64,000 bases of DNA from Rhodobacter sp. TJ_12 (GTDB taxonomy: Bacteria > Pseudomonadota > Alphaproteobacteria > Rhodobacterales > Rhodobacteraceae), in contig NZ_NRRD01000016.1 of NCBI RefSeq assembly GCF_020023995.1, positions 1-64,000 on the forward strand, in the 5' to 3' direction. Positions 17,499 to 26,101 of the stretch are shown here, in pieces (position 1 is the stretch's first letter; every line of letters starts with the position of its first letter). The translations under genes and the position numbers were made by a program. The notes under the pieces were generated by a model, which was given only the letters and a program-made list of their open reading frames with translations, made no database searches and was not told the DNA's origin.

Positions 17499-18161
17499 TC
17501 AGATCACCTCGAAGACGTCTTCATCGGGGTTGTATTGCCAAAGCGTGCCTTCGCCGATGTCGTTCCAAAGCCCGTGCAGGCTCATGTCGCCCTTGGCGAC
17601 CGCGTCGCGCACAAAGGGGAAGGTCAGCAGGTTTTCCAAGCTGATCACCACCGAGGCTTGTTCAAGCGCGGTGACGCGCTCGGGCTCGGGGACATGCTGC
17701 ACCCGCTCAAAACCGGGGCGCAACAGGTTCAGCCACGTGCCGATGAAAGAGGTTTTATCCTCTAGATGCGGGGCTTGGCCAGTGCACAGCGCATGGCAGC
17801 CAGCAACACCGCCGCATTGCGAATGACCCAGAACGATAACATGCGCGACCTTGAGCGTGGTCACCGCATATTCGATCGCCGCCGAAGTGCCGTGATGATC
17901 GCCATCCGGGTTGAACGGCGGCACAAGGTTCGCGATGTTGCGGTGGATGAAAAATTCGCCCTCATCCGCGCCGAAGATGGAGGTCACATGCACCCGAGAG
18001 TCGCAGCACGAAATAACCATGGCGCGGGGGTGTTGGCCAGCATCGGCAAGGCGGCGATACCAGGGGCGATTTTCGCTATAGCTGGTGGCGCGCCAGCCTT
18101 GGTAGCGGTTCACAAGGTAAGAGGGCAAGGGCCGCACATGCTCTTTCATCGTCATCCCCAT
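17499..18161 (-). CDS. beta-class carbonic anhydrase
   Basis: A 220-residue zinc enzyme that interconverts CO2 and bicarbonate. The three zinc ligands are visible: Cys52 in ISCCDSRV, His113 and Cys116 in LGHSQCGG, with the catalytic Asp54-Arg56 dyad in CDSR. The start has three near-equivalent ATGs (18161, 18155, 18149). No T-rich terminator follows. It is probably a housekeeping source of bicarbonate for carboxylases. Confidence 0.94.
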   Translation of the reverse strand: MGMTMKEHVRPLPSYLVNRYQGWRATSYSENRPWYRRLADAGQHPRAMVISCCDSRVHVTSIFGADEGEFFIHRNIANLVPPFNPDGDHHGTSAAIEYAVTTLKVAHVIVLGHSQCGGVAGCHALCTGQAPHLEDKTSFIGTWLNLLRPGFERVQHVPEPERVTALEQASVVISLENLLTFPFVRDAVAKGDMSLHGLWNDIGEGTLWQYNPDEDVFEVI

Positions 18162-18297
18162 CGCTGCTTTCGGCTGAAATAGGGTGCAAACCCTATAAAT
18201 GCGAGGGTTTTTTCGTCACCTCTCAACCTTTTCTTGATCCTTGCGCGCCAATCTGGCCGCGGCCGTGGGGGCCGAGGTAGGAAAGCGGAGGCTTGGG

Positions 18298-18678
18298 GTG
18301 AGCGCAATCGAGAAACTGCGGATGGACGAGCCTGTTCGGCTCGATCCGGACAGGCTTGTGGTGATTTACGCCGAACTGGGCGAATTGGGCGCGGAGCGGC
18401 TGATTGCTGCCGCGATGGAAGATCTGGCAACGCATCTGGTGGCCGCGCAATTGGCCGAGAAAGAAGGCCGGGTGGAACTGTTGGGCCGTGCCGCGACGGA
18501 AATGGCAAAGCTTGCCGGTCAGGTCGGCATGGTGATGCTGACGCGGGTGGCCGAAGACCTTGCAAGCTGTGTCGAACGGCGCGACCCGGTCGCGCAGGCG
18601 GCCGTTTTGGCGCGCCTGGTGCGAATTGCGGAACGCTCGCTGACCGCCGTGTGGGATTTGCAGGACATGCGGATCTGA
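18298..18678 (+). CDS. hypothetical helical protein
   Basis: A 126-residue, almost fully helical protein with no membrane segment. I chose the GTG at 18298 because GCGGAGG lies six bases before it; the next in-frame ATG (18322) has no good ribosome-binding site. The sequence (ELGAERLIAAAMEDLATHLV ... LARLVRIAERSLTAVWDLQ) resembles a small four-helix bundle, but no phosphotransfer His motif can be assigned. It is divergent from carbonic anhydrase and followed by the aminopeptidase gene after 84 bases. Confidence 0.55.
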   Translation: MSAIEKLRMDEPVRLDPDRLVVIYAELGELGAERLIAAAMEDLATHLVAAQLAEKEGRVELLGRAATEMAKLAGQVGMVMLTRVAEDLASCVERRDPVAQAAVLARLVRIAERSLTAVWDLQDMRI

Positions 18679-18762
18679 TCCGTTCGGGGCTTGCGGGCAG
18701 CGTCGGGCGCGCTAGGCTTGGGTTAACCGTCCAATGCCGCGAAATTGCCCAAGGTTGCCCTC

Positions 18763-20166
18763 ATGACCGATCTTTTCCGTTTCCGCCCCGAGATGCGTTT
18801 TGCGCCCGCCGGGGTCCAAGCCTTGCCGCTTTACCTCATCGAACAAGGTGCGCCGCTGCCTGCGGTGCTGACCCCAGCGCAAGCGTCTTTTGCCAATGCG
18901 CAGGGCTTTACGGGGGCCGCGGGCAGCCTGTGTCTGCTGGTCGACGAAAGCGGCGCGTTGGCGGGCGCGCTGGGCGGTTATGGCACCGCGCAAAAGCGTG
19001 CGCGCAGCCGTTTCACCTTGGCTGGGCTGGCGGCAAAGCTGCCGGGCCGCGCATGGTCTTTGGCTGGCGATCTGCCCGAAGCCGATTGGGCCGCTGAGGC
19101 GCTGGGCTTTCTGTTCGAAGGTTATCGCTTTGACCGTTATGCCGAAGCCAAGCTGCCGGAGGCCCGGCTCGTCGCCCCCGAGGGCGTTAATGCCGCGCGG
19201 CTGGAAGCCCTCGCCGAGGCAGAGGCTTTGGCGCGCGATCTGGTCAATACCCCCGCAAACGATCTGGGCCCGGCAGAGCTTGAGACCGCTACCCGTGCGC
19301 TTGGTGCGCTGCATGGGGCTACGGTCAGCGCTGTGGTTGGCGATGATCTTTTGGCGCAGGGCTATCCGCTTATTCATGCCGTGGGCGCCGCCAGCCCGCG
19401 TGCCCCCCGTCTGATCGAGCTGCGCTGGGGCACCGCAGGGCCAGAGGTGGCGCTTGTCGGCAAGGGGGTGTGCTTTGACACGGGCGGGCTCAACCTCAAG
19501 CCGGGGTCGAGTATGGGATTGATGAAGAAGGATATGGGCGGGGCGGCCAATACGCTGGCCACCGCGCATATGATCATGGCGCTTGGCCTGCCGGTGCGTT
19601 TGCGCGTTTTGATCCCGGCGGTGGAAAATGCGGTCGCGGGCAATGCGTTCCGGCCCGGCGATATCTTCACCTCGCGCAAGGGCCTGACGGTCGAGATCAA
19701 CAATACCGATGCCGAAGGGCGGCTGGTGCTGGCCGATGCTTTGGCCGCCGCCGACGAGGAAGCCCCCGATCTGATTTGCTGCATGGCGACGTTGACCGGG
19801 GCGGCCCGGGTGGCGCTGGGGCCAGATCTGCCACCCTTTTACACCGACGATACGCCGCTGGCCGAAGCCTTGGCCGCCGCCAGCCAGACCCATGCGGACC
19901 CGCTTTGGCGGATGCCGTTTTGGGCACCTTATGAGGCGCAGATCGAGCCGGGTATCGCCGATCTGGACAATGCGCCCTCGGGTGGCATGGCGGGATCGAT
20001 CACTGCGGCGCTGTTTTTGCGCCGCTTCGTGACCGAGGCCGACAGGTTTGCCCATTTCGACCTTTATGCGTGGCAACCCACGGCAGCCCCGGGGCGCAGC
20101 AAAGGCGGCTTTGGGCAGGGCGGGCGCGCGGTTCTGGGCGCGCTGACGCAGCTTTTCGATCTATGA
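18763..20166 (+). CDS. leucyl aminopeptidase family M17
   Basis: A 467-residue metallopeptidase that removes N-terminal residues from peptides. The M17 metal and active-site regions are present: VGKGVCFDTGGLNLKP, MKKDMGGAA and NTDAEGRLVLADAL. The N-terminal domain (about 1-150) is less conserved, as in other family members. The stop overlaps the next gene (ATGA), so the NlpC/P60 protein is translated with it. The pair suggests peptide or peptidoglycan-fragment recycling. Confidence 0.9.
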   Translation: MTDLFRFRPEMRFAPAGVQALPLYLIEQGAPLPAVLTPAQASFANAQGFTGAAGSLCLLVDESGALAGALGGYGTAQKRARSRFTLAGLAAKLPGRAWSLAGDLPEADWAAEALGFLFEGYRFDRYAEAKLPEARLVAPEGVNAARLEALAEAEALARDLVNTPANDLGPAELETATRALGALHGATVSAVVGDDLLAQGYPLIHAVGAASPRAPRLIELRWGTAGPEVALVGKGVCFDTGGLNLKPGSSMGLMKKDMGGAANTLATAHMIMALGLPVRLRVLIPAVENAVAGNAFRPGDIFTSRKGLTVEINNTDAEGRLVLADALAAADEEAPDLICCMATLTGAARVALGPDLPPFYTDDTPLAEALAAASQTHADPLWRMPFWAPYEAQIEPGIADLDNAPSGGMAGSITAALFLRRFVTEADRFAHFDLYAWQPTAAPGRSKGGFGQGGRAVLGALTQLFDL

Positions 20167-20996
20167 GCGATCCGCGCCTGACCCCGTTTTCGGGCCGCTT
20201 TGCGTTGGAACCTCTGCGCGAGCAGGTTGCGGCAGAGGCGTTCGTGCCCGGCGATCCCGCCCGCATTGCCGCGCCAGTGGTTGATTTGGCGGTGACATGG
20301 GGGGGCGCGCGGGACCGGCAACTGATCTACGGGGCCGCGGTCACGGTGATCGAGCGGCGCGATACGCATGCCTTTGTGCAAGCGGCACGGGATGGGTATT
20401 GCGGCTGGGTCGCCGCCGATGCGCTGGCCCCGCACCAGATCCCGACCCATGTTGTTGCCACGCGCGGCACGCATCTTTACCGCCACCCTTCGATCAAGCG
20501 CGGCGAGCAGGGCGCGCTGTCTTTGGGCGCGCGGCTCACCGTGTTGGGGCACGCGGGTGATCTGGCACAAACGCCAGAGGGCTGGGTGCCCGCCACGCAT
20601 CTGCGCCCGCTGGCCCCGCCCGAAACGGACCCGGTCGCTGTGGCCGAGCGGCTTTTGGGCACGCCCTACCTTTGGGGCGGCAATTCCGCTTTCGGGATCG
20701 ATTGTTCCGGGCTGGTGCAACTGGCCTTCGCGCTTTGCGGTCGGGCCTGCCCCGGCGACAGCGATCTGCAACGCGCCGCCTTTGGCGATTTCCTGCCCGA
20801 GGATACGCCCACGCGGCGGGGCGATCTGTGCTTTTGGGCGGGGCATATCGCCATGGCGGTCAGCCCCGATCTGTTGATCCACGCCAATGGCCATGCGATG
20901 GCGGTGGTCTATGAACCCATCGACGACTGTCTAGACCGGATCGCGCAAAGTGGGGAGGCGCACTGGTTTGGCCGCAAGCGCCCGGCTTTGGCCTAG
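20163..20996 (+). CDS. NlpC/P60 family peptidase with SH3-like domains
   Basis: A 277-residue protein. The N-terminal 150 residues look like bacterial SH3 repeats (CGWVAADALAP, EGWVPATHLRP), and the C-terminal NlpC/P60 domain has Cys181 in FGIDCSGLVQ and His228 in WAGHIAMAV. These enzymes cut gamma-D-glutamyl-diaminopimelate bonds in muropeptides. There is no obvious signal peptide, which points to a cytoplasmic recycling enzyme, in keeping with the coupled aminopeptidase. Its stop overlaps the convergent DUF2794 stop. Confidence 0.9.
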   Translation: MSDPRLTPFSGRFALEPLREQVAAEAFVPGDPARIAAPVVDLAVTWGGARDRQLIYGAAVTVIERRDTHAFVQAARDGYCGWVAADALAPHQIPTHVVATRGTHLYRHPSIKRGEQGALSLGARLTVLGHAGDLAQTPEGWVPATHLRPLAPPETDPVAVAERLLGTPYLWGGNSAFGIDCSGLVQLAFALCGRACPGDSDLQRAAFGDFLPEDTPTRRGDLCFWAGHIAMAVSPDLLIHANGHAMAVVYEPIDDCLDRIAQSGEAHWFGRKRPALA

Positions 20997-21340
20997 TCGA
21001 CCGCCCGAATAAGCTTGCGTTCGATCACACGCAGCACCGGGGCCAGTTCATGGCCGCGCTTGAGCATCTGCCCTTCGGCCCCGATCAATGCATATTGGCC
21101 TTGTTTGTTGCGCAGGGCGGGGCGCTTTTCGATCCGGTAAAGCGGGGTTTCGGCGGTGCGCCGAAAGATGGCAAAGACCGCGTGATCGCGCGCGAAATTC
21201 ATCGCGTAGTCGCGCGCTTCGGTCATGGCCACCATGCGCCCATAAACCGTCAAGATGGCCCCCAGCTCGAACCGGTCAAAAGCCACTTGCGCGGGGGCAG
21301 AGGCGGGCGTGGGAAACGGGTTGGGCGGCTGCAACGTCAT
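20993..21340 (-). CDS. DUF2794 protein
   Basis: A 115-residue alphaproteobacterial protein of unknown function. Family-like segments are FDRFELGAILTVYGRMVA, DYAMNFARDHAVFAIFRR and PLYRIEKRPALRNKQGQYAL. The start at 21340 is chosen because conserved sequence begins about 20 residues later; upstream sequence in frame is low-complexity. It overlaps the convergent NlpC/P60 gene by four bases. Confidence 0.75.
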   Translation of the reverse strand: MTLQPPNPFPTPASAPAQVAFDRFELGAILTVYGRMVAMTEARDYAMNFARDHAVFAIFRRTAETPLYRIEKRPALRNKQGQYALIGAEGQMLKRGHELAPVLRVIERKLIRAVD

Positions 21341-21424
21341 GACAGAATGGTGACACCGCGCCACGCGCAAATCAATGCCCACGCGCAATGTGCGGGCGGC
21401 CAATTTACCTTGTCTTAATCTCGC

Positions 21425-21603
21425 CCGCAAATGGCCCGCAAAATGCCCTTTGTCCTGCCCAGTTGCGCCCGCTTTCGCAGCGAAAAGGGAACGCAGCGGA
21501 AAACGCTGAAGCCCCGGTGGGCGGTCAACAGCCCCCACCCAGTTCGCTCGCCGGGGCGGCTTTCGCGTAAAAGACCCCGTCCGGCAGGGCGGGGTTTTTT
21601 CTT
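21425..21603 (+). ncRNA. candidate structured small RNA ending in a strong terminator
   Basis: This 352-base gap between divergent genes holds no convincing protein gene but ends in a textbook plus-strand terminator (21574-21603). Just upstream, GAAGCCCCGG pairs with CCGGGGCGGCTTTC around an internal TGGGC/GCCCA hairpin. A terminator with no protein gene before it implies a short transcript starting at about 21350-21450. No known RNA family (SRP RNA, 6S or tmRNA) was recognised. The 5' end given is a guess, and a 66-codon open frame from 21431 is the alternative. Confidence 0.4.
21574..21603 (+). terminator. strong rho-independent terminator
   Basis: ACCCCGTCC and GGGCGGGGT form a 9-bp stem (one G-T wobble) with loop GGCA, followed by TTTTTCTTT. 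It has no upstream plus-strand protein gene; see the candidate small RNA. Confidence 0.88.
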
Positions 21604-21692
21604 TGCGTCATCACCGTTGGACGTTTCGTGATACGGGCTTGCTTGCCAAGTCGCTTCCCAGGCCACATCTTGCCTCTGAAAAGGAGGCCCCG

Positions 21693-22127
21693 ATGCAATC
21701 GAGATTGATCCCCCTGATGGCGCTGGCGCTTAGCCTTGCCCCGGCTTTGGTGCATGCGGAAGACGCCAAAGACCCCGATGTGAAGGCCCGCATCGCGCTG
21801 ATGCAATCCTTCAAGGCACAGACCAAAGTTTTGGGGCTGGCCGCAACTGGTAAGGCCGCGTTCGATCCCGCGCAGATCGAGGCCACGATTGCTGCCTTGC
21901 GCGACGGGGCGGCCAAGGTTGGCCCCGCGTTCAAAACGCCCGCCGATGACCCGGAATCGACGGCGCAACCCGCCATCTGGACCGCGCGTTCTGAGTTTCG
22001 ACAAAAGACCAACCGTCTAATCAAGGCGGTCGAAGAATTGGACGGCAGCGATGCCGGAGCCTTGGCGCGCACGCTGGAACCTGTGACCGCCGCCTGCAAG
22101 GATTGTCACGGGCGGTTCAAGATGTGA
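21693..22127 (+). CDS. cytochrome c', class II periplasmic cytochrome
   Basis: A 144-residue protein with a signal peptide (about 1-22, ending ALVHAED). A helical four-helix-bundle sequence is followed by a single haem-c site CKDCH close to the C-terminus (ACKDCHGRFKM). That is the layout of cytochrome c' and its relatives, which bind NO or carry electrons in the periplasm. AAAAGGAGG precedes the ATG. The gene has its own terminator. Confidence 0.9.
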   Translation: MQSRLIPLMALALSLAPALVHAEDAKDPDVKARIALMQSFKAQTKVLGLAATGKAAFDPAQIEATIAALRDGAAKVGPAFKTPADDPESTAQPAIWTARSEFRQKTNRLIKAVEELDGSDAGALARTLEPVTAACKDCHGRFKM

Positions 22128-22130
22128 AAT

Positions 22131-22160
22131 CGGGGGCGAAAGCCCCCGTTTCCTTTTTTT
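22131..22160 (+). terminator. rho-independent terminator of cytochrome c'
   Basis: Stem CGGGGGC/GCCCCCG with loop GAAA, then TTTCCTTTTTTT. Confidence 0.92.
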
Positions 22161-22169
22161 GTCAGAATG

Positions 22170-22517
22170 TTAGCCGCAATCGATGTTGAAGATATTGCCG
22201 CTCGCATCAAGCCGGAACACGATCCGCTGGGCATTGTATTCCTGCGGTTCGATGCCCCGCCATTCAACCACATTGATCGGTTGCGTGATGCCCAGCGTCG
22301 GGATGATCGCGGCGGGTTGCCCCAAGGCACTAGCGTAATCGATCGCGTGGCAGGTGTCGGGCTCGCGCGCTTCAAGCGCGCCATCTTGCGAAACCGGCGG
22401 GGTCAAATGCGGCACGGGCATCGGATCTTGCGGCGTGGGGTCTTGCGTGGCGGGGCCGCAGCCTGCCAGCGTGGCGGCCAATGCAAGCGGCAAAATCAGT
22501 GTGGCTTTCGAAATCAT
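22170..22517 (-). CDS. small lipoprotein, I78 peptidase-inhibitor-like
   Basis: A 115-residue protein with a lipoprotein signal peptide whose lipobox is LAGC (Cys20), followed by a Pro/Gln-rich linker. The C-terminal 65 residues (from CHAIDYASALGQPA to RIVFRLDASGNIFNIDCG) match the pattern of inhibitor family I78, with conserved cysteines at both ends and an R-x-x-F/I-x-x-D-x-x-G core. It is probably anchored in the periplasm and may inhibit a serine protease. The start at 22517 gives the signal peptide. Confidence 0.7.
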   Translation of the reverse strand: MISKATLILPLALAATLAGCGPATQDPTPQDPMPVPHLTPPVSQDGALEAREPDTCHAIDYASALGQPAAIIPTLGITQPINVVEWRGIEPQEYNAQRIVFRLDASGNIFNIDCG

Positions 22518-22626
22518 CGTTGGTCCATCCGTCTGGGCCCATCCGGCTGGGCGGTACATCCGCTTGTTTATACCGGTGCGGCAAGGGCTTGCAAAGGCAC
22601 AGGCCAGTGAGCGGCGGATCTGTGGC

Positions 22627-23322
22627 CTAGCGGCCCAGATAGGCCGCAAGCGCAGGCGGCGGGTCGGCCAGCAGCGCGGCGGTGGGTTGGGGGGGCGCCG
22701 CAACTCCTTCGGCCAAAAGCACGGTTTGCGGGCAAAGCGCCTCGGCATCGGCGGGATCGTGGCTGACCATCACCACAGTGGTGCCCTGTTCCGCAGCAAT
22801 CTCGGCCACGAGCGCCAGCATATCGGCCTTGAGCGCGGGGCCAAGCGCGGCGAACGGCTCATCCAGCAGCAACAGCGGGCGCGCGCGCAACAGGCACCGC
22901 GCCAGCGCCACCCGCCCTTGTTGGCCGCCCGACAGCGCGCCGGGTTTGCGCGCGCCCAGCCCCGCCAGCCCGACCCGCTCCAACGCGGCGGCAATTTGGG
23001 CTTGCTCCGCGCCGCTCAACCGGGGGCGGGGGGAGATGCCAAGCCCAAGGTTCTGCGCTACGCTGAGATGCGGAAACAGATTTTGATCTTGAAACAGGAT
23101 CGACAAAGGGCGCGCGCCGGGGGCCATGTCGGTGATATCTGTGTCCTCCCACAGCACCCGCCCCGCGCTGGGCACGACAAAGCCCGCCAATGTGGTCAAC
23201 AGCGTGGATTTGCCTGCCCCCGAAGGCCCCAAGACGGCGGTGCGGGTGCCGCGCGCCAGTGTGAAATCCGCACTTAAGCGAAAATCGTCTTGCACGATCA
23301 AAAGCTTATCGAGGGTCAGCAT
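22627..23322 (-). CDS. thiQ: thiamine ABC transporter ATPase
   Basis: A 231-residue ABC ATPase with Walker A LGPSGAGKSTL, signature LSGGQQGRVALARCLL and Walker B LLLLDEPF. The downstream HDPADAEALCPQT is usual for ThiQ. It powers uptake of thiamine or its phosphate with ThiP and ThiB. It overlaps the thiP stop by 17 bases. The ATG at 23322 follows GGAG and gives the expected start LTLDKLLI. Regulated by the TPP riboswitch upstream of thiB. Confidence 0.95.
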   Translation of the reverse strand: MLTLDKLLIVQDDFRLSADFTLARGTRTAVLGPSGAGKSTLLTTLAGFVVPSAGRVLWEDTDITDMAPGARPLSILFQDQNLFPHLSVAQNLGLGISPRPRLSGAEQAQIAAALERVGLAGLGARKPGALSGGQQGRVALARCLLRARPLLLLDEPFAALGPALKADMLALVAEIAAEQGTTVVMVSHDPADAEALCPQTVLLAEGVAAPPQPTAALLADPPPALAAYLGR

Positions 23323-24829
23323 GGGCTCCGATCCGGTCGAACAGGGCATAAAGGCCAAAGGTCAGCATCATCAACAAACAGGCGGCCCCGGCAGCCTGAT
23401 CCATTCTGTAGCTGCCCATCAGGCTGTAAAGGGCCAGCGGCAAGGTTTGCGTGCGCCCGTCGGAAAAAAGCGTGATGACCCCCAGATCGCCCATCGAGAA
23501 GGCCGCCGCGATCCCGGCTGAAAAGCCCAAGGGGCGCGCCAGTCGGGGCAGGGTCAGAACCCGCAGCCGCGCAAGCCCCTGCAGCCCAAGGCTGCCCGCC
23601 AGCCGGTCGTAATCGGCTTGTAGGGTGCGCACTTCGGGCAGCAAAAGCCGTAGCGCAAACGGCAGGCTCAGCGCGGCATTGACCAAAAGCGTGACGGGCA
23701 GGGCCAACGATGCGGGGGGCAGAGCCGGGCGCAAGATCACGAAAAGCCCGGTGCCCAGCACCAGCGCCGAGGCGGCCAAGGGCAGCATCGCCACCGCCTC
23801 GGCCCAGCGCGCGCGGGGCGCGGCCAGAGCAAGCGGCAGCGCCAGCGCCAGCGTCACGGCCGTTGCCCCCAAGGCGATGAGGCAAGAGGTCAGCGCCGCG
23901 TGCCAGACCGAGGCAGGCAGACTGGGCAGTTCGGCAATTCCGCGCAGGGCGATCGCCCCCAATGGGACCAACAAAAAGGCCCCCGTTCCCAAAATGGCAA
24001 TGCCGTCTTTCAGCCTGTGGCCCAGCCCGGGGGCAAGCCGGGCCGGCAGCGCGCGATCCAACCCGGCCCCGAAGCTGCTGGGCAGGGTGATGCGGGCGGC
24101 AATGGCCAAGGCGGCGAGCGCCAGCGCGATTTGCAACACCGACAGCGCGGCGGCGCGCCCCAGATCGGCATCGAAGCGAAACGCCTGATAAATTGCCACT
24201 TCCAGCGTCGAGGCGCGCGGCCCGCCGCCCAGCGTCAGCGCCACGGCAAAAGAGGTCAGGCAGACCAGAAAGATCGCAAGGCCCGCGCCGGGCAGCACCG
24301 CGCGCAGCATCGGGCGTTCCAGATGACGGCTGATCTGCGCCGGGGGCAGGCCCAGCGACAGCGCGAGCCGCACCCGTTCTGCCGGGATCGCCTGCCAGCC
24401 CTGCAAGATCATCCGCGTGGCCAGCGGCAGGTTCAAAAACACATGCGCCACCACCACGCCCTGTGGGCCGTAAAGCGATATGTCGGGCAGGCCGAGCGCG
24501 TTCAAGATCCCATTCAAGAGCCCGCGCCGCCCCAAAATCGCCAAAAGGCCCATCACCGCCACAATCGTCGGCAACAGAAACGGCGCGCCCAAAGCGGCAA
24601 TGAACAGCCCGCGCCCCGGAAACCGGCGCCGGTGTAGCGCGCGTGCGACCGGCACCGCCAGCGCACAGCTTAACAGCGCCGAAAGCGCCGCTTGCCACAG
24701 CGTGAACCACAGCGCATCAAGGTCCGAGGGTGTCAGCGCCGAAAGTCCCCCGGCACGGAGCATCACCGCGCCAAGGGGGGCCAGCACCAGCGCGGCGACA
24801 AGCGCAGCGGCCAGAGCCGCCGGGATCAT
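23306..24829 (-). CDS. thiP: thiamine ABC transporter permease
   Basis: A 507-residue integral membrane protein made of two fused permease halves, as in ThiP. The two EAA-type loops appear as IPAERVRLALSLGLPPAQIS and LQADYDRLAGSLGLQGLARL. The ATG at 24829 overlaps the thiB stop (ATGA); an in-frame ATG at 24850 is less likely. Second gene of thiBPQ. Confidence 0.95.
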   Translation of the reverse strand: MIPAALAAALVAALVLAPLGAVMLRAGGLSALTPSDLDALWFTLWQAALSALLSCALAVPVARALHRRRFPGRGLFIAALGAPFLLPTIVAVMGLLAILGRRGLLNGILNALGLPDISLYGPQGVVVAHVFLNLPLATRMILQGWQAIPAERVRLALSLGLPPAQISRHLERPMLRAVLPGAGLAIFLVCLTSFAVALTLGGGPRASTLEVAIYQAFRFDADLGRAAALSVLQIALALAALAIAARITLPSSFGAGLDRALPARLAPGLGHRLKDGIAILGTGAFLLVPLGAIALRGIAELPSLPASVWHAALTSCLIALGATAVTLALALPLALAAPRARWAEAVAMLPLAASALVLGTGLFVILRPALPPASLALPVTLLVNAALSLPFALRLLLPEVRTLQADYDRLAGSLGLQGLARLRVLTLPRLARPLGFSAGIAAAFSMGDLGVITLFSDGRTQTLPLALYSLMGSYRMDQAAGAACLLMMLTFGLYALFDRIGAHADPR

Positions 24830-25815
24830 TTGCCGAAATTCGCGCGCCATTCCTCGACCGCCGGGCCGCGCAGGGCTTCGGCCTCGGCCTCGGGGTAGAA
24901 AAAGGCGGTTTCCGCGCGCGGCAGGGCGGCAAAGCCTGCGGGCAGGAAGCCCGGTTTTTCGATCACTGGATAAGACCAGTTGGCGGTGGCGATCATCGAT
25001 TGGAAATCATCGGACAAGATGTAATCCATAAATGCCTGCGCCAGATCGGGGTGTTTTGCGCTTTTCAACTGGGCGGCCAGTTCAAAGTAAAGGTAATGAC
25101 CTTCGGGGAAAATCGCGGCGGCCTTGGTGTCATCTTCCTCAGCAATCAGATGATAGGCGGGCGAAGTGGTGAAGCTGAGCACCATATCCGCCTCGCCCGC
25201 GGTGAAAAGACCGTAACTGGCCGACCAGTCTTGCGTCACGGTCAGCACCTTGGGCGAGAGTTTGGCCCAAGCCTCGCCAGCATCTTCGCCGTAAAGATGC
25301 TTCATCCACAACAGCAGCGCGAGACCCGAGGTCGAGGCGCGCGGGTCTTGGATCGCGATTTTATAGGCGTCTTCGGGGGCGTCGAGCAGATCGGCGAACG
25401 AGGCGGGCGGATGGCTCAACCGGGTGCGGTCATAGACAAAGGCCAGTTCCGACCAGTCAAAGGGCAGGAAGATGTCGTCTTCCCACGCAATCGGCAAAGT
25501 CAGCCGCGACAGGTCCTGCCGATGGGGCGCGAAAAGGCCGGTGGCGCGGGCCCGCGCCGACAGATCGGTGTTCAGCCCGATCACCACATCGGCATCGGTG
25601 TCCTCGCCTTCGAGCAAAATCCGGGGCAGCACATCGCCCGCGACAAAGCGCAGATCGCAGGCGCAGGTTGCCTCGAACCCCGCCTCGATCTTGGGGCCGG
25701 GGCCCCAGTCCGAGGTGAAATATTCGGGCGCATAGACAGTAAGCGTGGGGGCATCTTCTGCATAGGCGGGCAGCGCCGCCAAAAGACATCCCGCAAGCAT
25801 CAGAGGTTTGGTCAT
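24826..25815 (-). CDS. thiB: thiamine-binding periplasmic protein
   Basis: A 329-residue solute-binding protein with a signal peptide (about 1-18, ending LPAYAED). Sequence TLTVYAPEYFTSDWGPGPKI and DVVIGLNTDL follow the ThiB/TbpA pattern. It captures thiamine or its phosphates for ThiPQ. It is the first gene of the operon and lies just downstream of a TPP riboswitch. Confidence 0.95.
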   Translation of the reverse strand: MTKPLMLAGCLLAALPAYAEDAPTLTVYAPEYFTSDWGPGPKIEAGFEATCACDLRFVAGDVLPRILLEGEDTDADVVIGLNTDLSARARATGLFAPHRQDLSRLTLPIAWEDDIFLPFDWSELAFVYDRTRLSHPPASFADLLDAPEDAYKIAIQDPRASTSGLALLLWMKHLYGEDAGEAWAKLSPKVLTVTQDWSASYGLFTAGEADMVLSFTTSPAYHLIAEEDDTKAAAIFPEGHYLYFELAAQLKSAKHPDLAQAFMDYILSDDFQSMIATANWSYPVIEKPGFLPAGFAALPRAETAFFYPEAEAEALRGPAVEEWRANFGK

Positions 25816-25866
25816 ATGTGTCTCCAATGGCCTGCCGGGCGGGGTCAGGCCGGAGCGACCGGCACC

Positions 25867-25945
25867 TTCCCTCCGCCGGTCTTAACCGGTTCAGGTTCGA
25901 CGGGTTCGCGCAAGCGCATCTCAGCCCGATTGGGCACCCCGAGGT
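25867..25945 (-). promoter_or_regulatory. TPP riboswitch (THI element)
   Basis: On the minus strand the conserved thi-box elements occur in order: CGGGGTGCCC, CTGAGAT, GCGAACCCGTCGAACCTGA and the closing CCGGCGGAGGGAAGGTGCC. It sits about 50 bases before thiB. Thiamine pyrophosphate binding is expected to shut off thiBPQ; the CGGAGC...GCTCCGG-like sequence downstream could form the translational or terminator switch. Confidence 0.95.
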
Positions 25946-26021
25946 GGGCAAAAAGATAGAGCGAACCGGTCGCGGCGCAAGGGGAAAGTGGGTTTCGCCC
26001 CGCTTGCGCGGGCCGACCCGG

Positions 26022-26070
26022 CGGGGGCGCTGCCCCCGCACCCCCGGGATATTTTTCAAAGTCGAAGGGG
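26022..26070 (+). repeat. interspersed repeat (copy C)
   Basis: GCGGGGGCGCTGCCCCCGC (hairpin) followed by the core at 26041-26070 (CCCCCGGGATATTTT, then CAAAGTCGAAGGGG). It lies between the RTX gene stop and the TPP riboswitch, transcribed across by neither in sense. Confidence 0.8.
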
Positions 26071-26101
26071 AAATCAAACTCTGCGCGCAGACCGTTTCGT
26101 C

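Noticed and set aside
21431-21631. A 66-codon frame starting with MARKMPFVLPS
   Set aside because: No ribosome-binding site, an Arg/Pro-rich translation typical of noise, and it reads through the terminator.
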